Source: Bacteroidetes/Chlorobi group bacterium ChocPot_Mid (GTDB lineage Bacteria; Bacteroidota; Ignavibacteria; Kapaibacteriales; UBA2268). Taken from it: 13,935 nt of DNA. Position 1 is the stretch's first letter; each line of letters begins with the position of its first letter. A program made the position numbers and the translations under genes. The notes beneath the pieces were generated by a model. It did not search any database. It saw only the letters and a program-made list of their open reading frames with translations, and was not told where the DNA came from. This document shows positions 7,911 through 13,935 of this stretch, piece after piece. The stretch lies in contig RCNQ01000064.1 in assembly GCA_003731675.1 (NCBI GenBank), forward strand, positions 1 through 13,935, written 5' to 3'.

Positions 7911-8486
7911 TTGAGAATAATTAGCGGGAAATATAAAGGTAGGTCATACACCGGGGCAATTCCAACGGGAATAAGACCGACTACAGATAATTTAAGAGAG
8001 ACTATATTTAATATTTTATCGAATTATATTGAATTCGGGGGAGCTGTAGTAGCGGATATTTGTGCTGGTACGGGTTTTATGGGATTTGAGTCAATTAGTC
8101 GAGGAGCAGGATTTTGCTATTTCTTTGAAAAGAGCAGGAAGTCAATTGAAGTAATAAATAAGATTGCAAAACATTTTAAGATAGAATGTTATAAAATATT
8201 ACAGGGAGATGCAGTAAAGAATCTGAGGAAATTGCATACAGAATTAGGAGGAAAGCAATTTGATTTGATTACGTTTGACCCGCCTTATGAGAGTAATTTA
8301 TTTAATTCGGTTATTGATGAGATACATCAGAATAAACTGTTGAGTAAAGAAGGGATACTTGTAGTAGAAATGCCAGTTTCATTAAGTTTAATTTTAGATA
8401 AAAAATTTAAAATAATTACAGAAAGAGCATTTGGAACGACTAAATTAGTTATGGCAAAGAATTTGGAAGATAATACAAATTCCTGA
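7911..8486 (+). CDS. rsmD: 16S rRNA (guanine(966)-N(2))-methyltransferase RsmD
   Basis: A 191-residue class I SAM-dependent methyltransferase that in characterised bacteria methylates N2 of G966 in 16S rRNA during small-subunit assembly. The N-terminus MRIISGKYKGR and the RPTTDNLRETIFNIL block (22-36) are RsmD hallmarks. The SAM-binding motif is DICAGTGFMG (49-58) and the catalytic motif is DPPY (123-126), as expected for N2-guanine transfer. Length agrees with the family. The start is a TTG: it gives exactly the family N-terminus, and no in-frame ATG lies near it. The ribosome binding site is weak and the gene starts 13 bp after the PilM-like gene's stop, so translation may depend on that upstream gene. 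Confidence 0.94.
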   Translation: MRIISGKYKGRSYTGAIPTGIRPTTDNLRETIFNILSNYIEFGGAVVADICAGTGFMGFESISRGAGFCYFFEKSRKSIEVINKIAKHFKIECYKILQGDAVKNLRKLHTELGGKQFDLITFDPPYESNLFNSVIDEIHQNKLLSKEGILVVEMPVSLSLILDKKFKIITERAFGTTKLVMAKNLEDNTNS

Positions 8487-8528
8487 AACTAAACATTTTA
8501 AATGGAGTACTGAGAATTTGTTAATAAT

Positions 8529-8560
8529 TTGGGGATTTTTTCATTTGTAATAATCCCTAA
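8529..8560 (+). other. Possible hairpin in the dnaE leader
   Basis: Arms TTGGGGATT (8529-8537) and AATCCCTAA (8552-8560) pair over 9 bp with a single G-U, around a 14-nt T-rich loop. It lies 43 bp after the rsmD stop and 60 bp before the chosen dnaE start. The T-run is in the loop, not after the stem, so it is not a standard terminator. It may be a leader structure or mere chance. Confidence 0.3.
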
Positions 8561-8610
8561 GTTAAATCCGAAGAAAGAGGGAATATTCATAATTAATTTT
8601 TGAAATGAAT

Positions 8611-8616
8611 GGGGGA
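8611..8616 (+). promoter_or_regulatory. Ribosome binding site deciding the dnaE start
   Basis: GGGGGA ends 4 bases before ATG 8621. It overlaps the alternative ATG at 8609, which has no purine-rich site of its own, and the family N-terminus (EFVHLHNHT) starts right after the 8621 codon. This favours 8621. Confidence 0.6.
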
Positions 8617-8620
8617 ATTT

Positions 8621-11600
8621 ATGCCTGAATTTGTACATTTACATAATCATACGCATTATTCTTTGTTAGATGCATTATGCACTACAAAGGATTTAATAAC
8701 TGCCGCAAAGGAAGATGGGCAGAAAGCAATTGCTATAACCGACCATGGGGTAATGTTCGGTTGTTTTGAATTTTATCAGGAAGCATTGAAGCAGGGAATC
8801 AAGCCAATTATTGGTTTTGAAGCATATATAGCAAACGGTAGTAGATTTGATAAAATATCTGGTAAGGCGGCAACGAAGAAAAGGAATTATTTTCATCTGG
8901 TATTGCTTGCAAAAAATGAAATCGGGTATAAAAATCTGATGAAACTGACAACATTGGCACACACAGAAGGATTTTACTATAAGCCGAGAATTGACAGGGA
9001 ATTGTTGGAGCAGTACAGTGAGGGATTGATAGCAACATCAGCTTGTATTGCAGGAGTAGTCAACGCACATCTGATAGCTGGGGATTACAATGAAGCTTAC
9101 AATACAGCAAAGTATTATAAGGATGTTTTTGGTGAGGATTTTTATATAGAATTGCAGAATCATAATTTGCCAGACGATAAAATTATTTTGCTGGATGCTC
9201 CGAAAATAGCAAGACAATTGGATATAAAGACAATTGCGACAAATGATATTCATTATCTTAAATCAGAGCATGCAGTAGCTCACAATGTGCATTTGTTCAT
9301 AAGGGATATAGGTCAGAACAACGGTAATGGAATTGATATTTACAGATTGAGATACAGGACACCTGAGATGTATTTCAAGACACAAAAGCAGATGAATGAA
9401 CTATTTGCAGATATACCTGAAGCATTGGAAAATACTTTGGAAATAGCAGATAAATGCAATCTGACGATAGATACTACTCGACACATGCCTGTTTACGAAA
9501 TACCGAAGGATTCAAAATCAACAACATTGGAAGAATATTTGAAAGAATTGACTTATGAAGGAATGAATGAAAGGTTCAGCGAGATAACACCTGAGTTGCA
9601 GGAGAGGGTTGATTTTGAACTCAAGGTAATGAATGAGATGGGTTTTCCGGGGTATTTTTTAATTGTTCAGGATTTTATCAAGGAAGCGAGGAAGCAGGGA
9701 ATAAGAGTGGGACCGGGAAGAGGTTCTGCCGCTGGTAGTCTGGTTGCTTATGCTTTAGGGATAACAAATGTTAATCCGTTACCTTATGATTTGCTATTTG
9801 AAAGATTTTTGAATCCGGAAAGAAAATCAATGCCTGATATTGATATTGATTTTGCTGATGATAAAAGGGACAAGGTGATTGAGTATGTGAAAAGGAAGTA
9901 CGGAGAGAATGCCGTTGCACAGATTATAACTTTTGGCAAACTTTCGACAAGGGCAGTGTTGAAAGATGTGGGAAGAGTTTTAGGGATTGACCATAATGTA
10001 ATAAATGATATAACAAAGAAGATACCGGTAGTGCAAGGTAAAGTGACAGAATTGGAAAAGGCATTGAATCTACCTGAGCTGAGGTACTTAACTGAGCAAA
10101 GCAGTCCTCAGACAAAAGAGCTAATCAACTTTGCACAGTTACTTGAGGGGAAAAACAGGAATACTTCGGTGCATGCCGCAGGCGTGGTAATAGCACCGGG
10201 TGATGTGAGCGATTATGTGCCGCTATACAAAATTCCGAAATCCAAAGATATGAGTGTTGATGTGGTTTCACAGTACAGTATGAAGGAGTTGGAAAGTGCG
10301 GGATTGCTTAAGATGGATTTTCTCGGATTGCGGACTTTGTCAATAATAGATAATACTTTGGAAATGATTGAAAAGAATCATGGTTTAAAAATTGACATAG
10401 ACAGCATTGATTTTGACGACCAGAAAGTTTATGAGTTGATTGGCAGGGGTTTGACTCTTGCAGTATTTCAGTTTGAATCGCCTGGAATGCAGGATTATCT
10501 AACACAATTGAAGCCAAAAAATCTTGAAGAGTTAACGGCTATGAATGCCCTTTACCGACCGGGACCAATGAGTCATATACCTGAGTTTATAGCCAGGAAA
10601 AACGGGACAATGCCGATTCAGTATTTACACCCGATTATGGAAAAGTCCTTGAAGAAGACTTATGGTGTGATTGTATATCAGGAGCAGGTTATGCAGTTGG
10701 CAAGGGATATTGCAGGATTTTCTCTTGGAGGAGCAGACATTTTAAGGAAAGCAATCGGGAAGAAAGACATCAAGATAATGGATGACCAAAAAGTAAAGTT
10801 TATTAAGGGTGCAGAATCCAACGGTATCGGGCATGAACTTGCTGAGGAAATCTGGGAGTTGATACATAAATTTGCTCAGTATGGATTTAATAAATCACAT
10901 TCATTAGCTTATTCATATCTTGCTTTTCAGACTGCATGGTTGAAGCGATATTATCCTGCAGAATTTTTAGCGGCGAATATGTCTGCAGAAATCAATGACC
11001 AGGAAAAAATAGTGGCATTGATTGATGAAGCAAAAAAATTTGGGATTGAAGTTTCAGCACCTGATATAAATCAGTCAGAAGCAACATTCAGAGCTTTAGG
11101 TAATAAGATATTTTTTGGTTTGGCGGCAATTAAAAATGTAGGTGCGGGAGCAGTTGATATGATAGTCAGAGCAAGACAAGACAAGCCGTTTAAATCATTG
11201 TTTGACTTTGCGTCGAGAATTGATACAAGGGTAGCAAACAAGAAAGCTTTTGAAGCATTGATTTGCGCAGGAGCTTTTGATTCATTGAAGGCAGGGACGA
11301 GGGCTGAGCTATTTGCATCGGTTGAAATAGCATTGGACTATGCACGTTCTTTCAGTGATTCTAAAAGCATGAGTATGGATAGCTTGTTCGGTGCGGGAGT
11401 CAAGCATGTTGTTACAGAACCAAAACTTGTAGAAGCAAGATATTGGACTGACAAGGAGACTTTAGAAAAAGAGAAGGAATTTTTGGGATTTTACATAAGC
11501 GGACACCCTTTGGACAGGTATAGACCTTATATTGATTCTTTATCGAACTTCAATTTAGGTACAAAGCAAGAGGATGTAAATGCAGGAGCAATTATAAGAG

Positions 11601-12091
11601 CATGCGGGATTATTACTGACTTTAAGATTAAATATGACAAGAGGGAACAGCAGTATGCAGTGGTTACAATTGAGGATTTCACAGGTAAAGCTGAGTGCGT
11701 GCTTTGGAGCAAGATTTATAATGCTTACGGGATGTATTTAAAAACGGATACAGTCGTAATGATTGTTGGCAAGGTAGAATTTCGTGGAGATAATATAAAT
11801 ATTAATGTTGATGAACTTTTATCAATTGAAAAAGCCGCTGAATCTTTTGGTAAAGGATATAATATCTGGATGGACCTGGAAGATACGCATTTGAGTCAGG
11901 TAACGGAATTATATAAGTTATGTAATTCGCCTGATGCAAAGAATTCATTGTGTTTTCATATTACAGATAAGAAGAACGGATTGAAGAAGTATTATGTGGC
12001 TGATGATGTGAATATATCTTTGGAAGCAAATGTGGTGAATTTGATTGTTGAGATATTTGGTAAGGACAGGGTCAGGATACTTGTAAATTAA
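8621..12091 (+). CDS. dnaE: DNA polymerase III alpha subunit (replicative polymerase)
   Basis: A 1156-residue catalytic subunit of the replicative DNA polymerase, close to the 1160 residues of E. coli DnaE. The N-terminal PHP domain (about 4-280) begins EFVHLHNHTHYSLLDA and keeps residues at all nine expected metal positions: H8, H10, D17, H42, E67, H92, C142, D209 and H211. The C-family polymerase core shows GPGRGSAAGS (from G364), PDIDIDF with catalytic D406 and D408, the third Asp at D566 in KMDFLGL, and SVHAAGVVIAP around H518. A FNKSHSLAYSYLAFQTAWLKRYYP block follows, then a helix-hairpin-helix-like region (about 833-850), a clamp-binding-like MDSLF (919-923), and an OB domain (about 989-1065). 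No intein or frameshift. The start was moved from ATG 8609 to ATG 8621 because of its ribosome binding site and the family N-terminus. The domain order is that of DnaE, not PolC. Confidence 0.98.
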   Translation: MPEFVHLHNHTHYSLLDALCTTKDLITAAKEDGQKAIAITDHGVMFGCFEFYQEALKQGIKPIIGFEAYIANGSRFDKISGKAATKKRNYFHLVLLAKNEIGYKNLMKLTTLAHTEGFYYKPRIDRELLEQYSEGLIATSACIAGVVNAHLIAGDYNEAYNTAKYYKDVFGEDFYIELQNHNLPDDKIILLDAPKIARQLDIKTIATNDIHYLKSEHAVAHNVHLFIRDIGQNNGNGIDIYRLRYRTPEMYFKTQKQMNELFADIPEALENTLEIADKCNLTIDTTRHMPVYEIPKDSKSTTLEEYLKELTYEGMNERFSEITPELQERVDFELKVMNEMGFPGYFLIVQDFIKEARKQGIRVGPGRGSAAGSLVAYALGITNVNPLPYDLLFERFLNPERKSMPDIDIDFADDKRDKVIEYVKRKYGENAVAQIITFGKLSTRAVLKDVGRVLGIDHNVINDITKKIPVVQGKVTELEKALNLPELRYLTEQSSPQTKELINFAQLLEGKNRNTSVHAAGVVIAPGDVSDYVPLYKIPKSKDMSVDVVSQYSMKELESAGLLKMDFLGLRTLSIIDNTLEMIEKNHGLKIDIDSIDFDDQKVYELIGRGLTLAVFQFESPGMQDYLTQLKPKNLEELTAMNALYRPGPMSHIPEFIARKNGTMPIQYLHPIMEKSLKKTYGVIVYQEQVMQLARDIAGFSLGGADILRKAIGKKDIKIMDDQKVKFIKGAESNGIGHELAEEIWELIHKFAQYGFNKSHSLAYSYLAFQTAWLKRYYPAEFLAANMSAEINDQEKIVALIDEAKKFGIEVSAPDINQSEATFRALGNKIFFGLAAIKNVGAGAVDMIVRARQDKPFKSLFDFASRIDTRVANKKAFEALICAGAFDSLKAGTRAELFASVEIALDYARSFSDSKSMSMDSLFGAGVKHVVTEPKLVEARYWTDKETLEKEKEFLGFYISGHPLDRYRPYIDSLSNFNLGTKQEDVNAGAIIRACGIITDFKIKYDKREQQYAVVTIEDFTGKAECVLWSKIYNAYGMYLKTDTVVMIVGKVEFRGDNININVDELLSIEKAAESFGKGYNIWMDLEDTHLSQVTELYKLCNSPDAKNSLCFHITDKKNGLKKYYVADDVNISLEANVVNLIVEIFGKDRVRILVN

Positions 12092-12156
12092 ATATTTCTT
12101 CAAACACTGAATTTTCTGTATTTTCGTATTTTATTTAGCATTTAAAATGAGTATTT

Positions 12157-12363
12157 ATGGTAAAAAGTATTATTTCGTGGATATTGGCATTTTTTATATC
12201 CTTGCTTATAGTTTGGATGTTTTGGACTTTACTAATACCGGGTGATGAGTCCTTTTTTAATGTATTATTAAAAGATTCATCAGTATTTATCATGTTTTCC
12301 TTTATAATGTTTGTTGTAGCAATACCTGTTTTTATGATTGTCAGAAAGAAATTAATTAAGTAA
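12157..12363 (+). CDS. Small two-helix membrane protein of unknown function
   Basis: A 68-residue reading frame in the gap between dnaE and the outer-membrane-type gene. It has two clear hydrophobic helices, about 5-27 and 41-63, joined by a short loop with PGDESFF, and ends in RKKLIK. The positive residues at both ends suggest both termini face the cytoplasm. It is not recognised. The ribosome binding site is poor, but the frame fills the gap almost fully, ends 14 bp before the next start, and its two-helix pattern is not what random sequence gives. It may be co-transcribed with the downstream secreted protein. Role unknown. Confidence 0.6.
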   Translation: MVKSIISWILAFFISLLIVWMFWTLLIPGDESFFNVLLKDSSVFIMFSFIMFVVAIPVFMIVRKKLIK

Positions 12364-12368
12364 AATAT

Positions 12369-12372
12369 GGAG
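12369..12372 (+). promoter_or_regulatory. Ribosome binding site deciding the start of the secreted protein
   Basis: GGAG with 5 bases to ATG 12378. The alternative in-frame GTG at 12372 overlaps this element and would only add Met-Lys, so ATG 12378 is preferred. Confidence 0.6.
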
Positions 12373-12377
12373 TGAAG

Positions 12378-13736
12378 ATGAAGAGAATAATATTTTTGAT
12401 TACAGCGGTTTTGATATTAAATGTGGCTAATTCGTATTCCCAAGGCAGGACATTGCCTGAGATAGAGCCAAATCCATCTACAATTAATATGGCAAGGATG
12501 CTTGGAAAGGATATATTTGAACTCAATGGTCTTCCTTTTTTGCAACCGACTGTTGAAGTTATAAATGTTACTTCGAATTCGAGATTTTATAATAAGGCAT
12601 TTGTACCTTCAAAGGTTGATAAGCCGTATTTTCGGGTTGGTATCCATGGTATGTATGGAGTAGTGCCAGATGGCAAGAAATGGTATTCTCCTCAATTACC
12701 GAATGACAGTATAACAACTGAAAAGTTATTGAAATATGGGAGTATTAATCCATTAGACTGGTCATTTACGATAAAAGATACTGCTGGATTAATTTATACT
12801 GCATTAAAAGGTATTTTGTTTGACGGATTAAAAAATGGCAGCATTAAAGTACCGCAGAGGGCTCCAACTTCATTAGGTAGTGGAAAGGTTTCTTTTAATT
12901 TACCACCAGATACATTAAAGAAATTGTTGCGTAATATGGAGATAGAACTACCTATTCTTGGGAAGACAAAAGTATATGATTATCTTCCGCCAGGTGTTCA
13001 AGATACTTTAAATAGTATTCTTGGTTCTTTTCCTGATTTTTTCAATTTGCCTGAGGGAGGAAATCTGAATTATATTTTTGCAATGGTACCGCAAGTGGAG
13101 ATTGGTTCCCTTTTTGGGACTGAATTGTTGCTGAGATTTATACCACCAGTGAAGATGGATTCTACAATCGGGAAGTTTGCTTTCTGGGGTGTCGGGATTA
13201 AGCATAGTATTTCGCAATATTTCAATAACGGAGACGAACCGCAGAACAGATACTTTGATATGGCTATACAGATTGGTTATCAGGGTACTTCTTTGGAGAA
13301 TAAGATAGGTGTTACAAATACAACTCTCAAAGCAAATGCAACTATGTGGAATTTCAATATACATGCAAGTAAGTATTTTCAGGATATTTGTGATGTATAT
13401 ACTGGTTTGTCTTACTCTTTAATTAGTATTGAATCTGAATATAAATATTATTTACCAATTGAGATGCAATGGCAGTTGGGTTTGATAGATAAATATTACT
13501 ATGAAACTGATACTGATACACCGAACTTTAAGCCAACGAAAAAGGGAGATACCGATGATACTATGTATGACCATCCGGGTGACCAAAATCCGCAGACAGC
13601 CATAACTAAGTTAAGCGATAAAGCAATTGTTTGGAACATTGGTATTTCGAGGGACATTGGTCCTGTGACGGTTTTTGTTGATTTTAATATCAGTAAATTG
13701 AATATTTTTACTGGTGGTTTAATTTATAATTTTTAG
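12378..13736 (+). CDS. Secreted beta-rich protein, probable outer membrane protein (DUF6588-like)
   Basis: A 452-residue protein with a clear Sec signal peptide: MKR, a hydrophobic stretch (4-17), and a likely signal peptidase I site S-Y-S before Q22, the N-terminal Gln being common in exported proteins of Bacteroidota. The first half (about 25-230) contains repeated short polar strands and Pro-rich turns. The second half (about 232-452) is built from alternating strands such as VEIGSLFGTELLLRFIPP, FAFWGVGIKHSIS and YFDMAIQIGYQG, and the chain ends in LIYNF with a terminal Phe, as in many outer membrane beta-barrels. The block with a GTELLLRFIPP strand followed by a GVGIKHSISQYF strand recalls the uncharacterised DUF6588 family, from memory and unverified. 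No lipobox Cys, no SusC/SusD or type IX sorting features are seen. Function is unknown; a surface or porin-like role is inference. Confidence 0.8.
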   Translation: MKRIIFLITAVLILNVANSYSQGRTLPEIEPNPSTINMARMLGKDIFELNGLPFLQPTVEVINVTSNSRFYNKAFVPSKVDKPYFRVGIHGMYGVVPDGKKWYSPQLPNDSITTEKLLKYGSINPLDWSFTIKDTAGLIYTALKGILFDGLKNGSIKVPQRAPTSLGSGKVSFNLPPDTLKKLLRNMEIELPILGKTKVYDYLPPGVQDTLNSILGSFPDFFNLPEGGNLNYIFAMVPQVEIGSLFGTELLLRFIPPVKMDSTIGKFAFWGVGIKHSISQYFNNGDEPQNRYFDMAIQIGYQGTSLENKIGVTNTTLKANATMWNFNIHASKYFQDICDVYTGLSYSLISIESEYKYYLPIEMQWQLGLIDKYYYETDTDTPNFKPTKKGDTDDTMYDHPGDQNPQTAITKLSDKAIVWNIGISRDIGPVTVFVDFNISKLNIFTGGLIYNF

Positions 13737-13758
13737 TGTTAAATAATTAAGGGATTTT

Positions 13759-13935
13759 ATGGCGTTTATTATTGATGGTAAGGTTATTTCTGCTGAAATA
13801 AAGGAAGAGCTGAAAGTAAAGACAAAAAAGTTGATTGAGGAAAGAGGAATTCAACCTGGTTTAGCTGTTTTGCTTGTAGGTGAGGACCCTGCTTCGCAGT
13901 CCTATGTGAATTCGAAAGAGAAATTTTCTAAGGAG
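13759..13935 (+). CDS. folD: Bifunctional methylenetetrahydrofolate dehydrogenase/cyclohydrolase FolD (partial, N-terminus only)
   Basis: The first 59 codons of folD, cut by the right edge. FolD oxidises 5,10-methylene-THF to methenyl-THF with NADP and hydrolyses it to 10-formyl-THF in the cytoplasm, supplying purine and formyl-Met synthesis. The opening IIDGKVISAEIKEEL, the PGLAVLLVGEDPASQSYV strand region, and Y49 and K53 in the YVNSK motif (the conserved Tyr and catalytic Lys of the family) identify it. The start at ATG 13759 has AAGGGA at 13749-13754, an excellent ribosome binding site. It begins 22 bp after the secreted protein's stop and may share its transcript. Confidence 0.95.
   Translation, partial: MAFIIDGKVISAEIKEELKVKTKKLIEERGIQPGLAVLLVGEDPASQSYVNSKEKFSKE

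Noticed and set aside
9700..10330. Possible intein in the dnaE polymerase core
   Set aside because: The active-site motifs follow one another at normal spacing and the total length matches intein-free DnaE.
12147..12256. Alternative short frame starting at ATG 12147
   Set aside because: It is out of frame with the two-helix protein, ends after about 36 codons, and has no better ribosome binding site.
13008..13364. Minus-strand frame of 118 codons inside the secreted-protein gene
   Set aside because: The opposite strand has a complete gene with signal peptide and ribosome binding site; the antisense translation has no recognisable features.

Overview
The window is AT-rich (about one third G+C by eye) chromosomal sequence that looks like a free-living member of the Bacteroidota/FCB group. 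An Ignavibacteria- or Kapabacteria-like lineage is my best guess. The reasons are the dense multi-PAS sensor proteins, a PilM-like protein placed directly before rsmD, a secreted beta-rich protein that starts with Gln after its signal peptide and ends in Phe, and the generally A/G-rich coding strands. The taxonomic call is inference; no rRNA or other strong marker is present.

Left part (1-6785): signal transduction. A minus-strand gene runs off the left edge (1-2178) and encodes a cytoplasmic-looking protein with a receiver-like N-terminal domain that lacks the phosphorylation pocket, followed by at least five PAS domains. It diverges, across a 249-bp very AT-rich spacer, from a plus-strand two-gene operon. 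The first operon gene (2428-6147) encodes a 1239-residue membrane sensor kinase: two membrane helices around a Cache-like external sensor, then PAS, GAF, three PAS, HisKA_3 and HATPase. The second (6150-6785), only 2 bp downstream, encodes a NarL/LuxR-type response regulator. These two form a cognate two-component system with intact catalytic residues. The external stimulus and target genes cannot be read from the sequence.

Middle part (6971-12091): housekeeping functions. A degenerate PilM-like (actin-fold) protein is followed 13 bp later by rsmD (16S rRNA guanine-N2 methyltransferase, TTG start). After a 134-bp leader with a possible hairpin comes dnaE, the replicative DNA polymerase III alpha subunit, with complete polymerase active site and a seemingly complete PHP metal site.

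Right part (12157-13935): a 68-residue two-helix membrane protein, a secreted outer-membrane-type beta-rich protein of 452 residues, and the first 59 codons of folD (one-carbon/folate metabolism), all on the plus strand with short gaps.

No tRNA, rRNA, CRISPR array, insertion sequence or intein was seen. No stretch longer than 300 bp lacks a gene. I do not see a clear new multi-gene system. The most unusual items are the pseudo-receiver on the PAS protein, the divergent sensor arrangement, and the degenerate PilM-like partner of rsmD.
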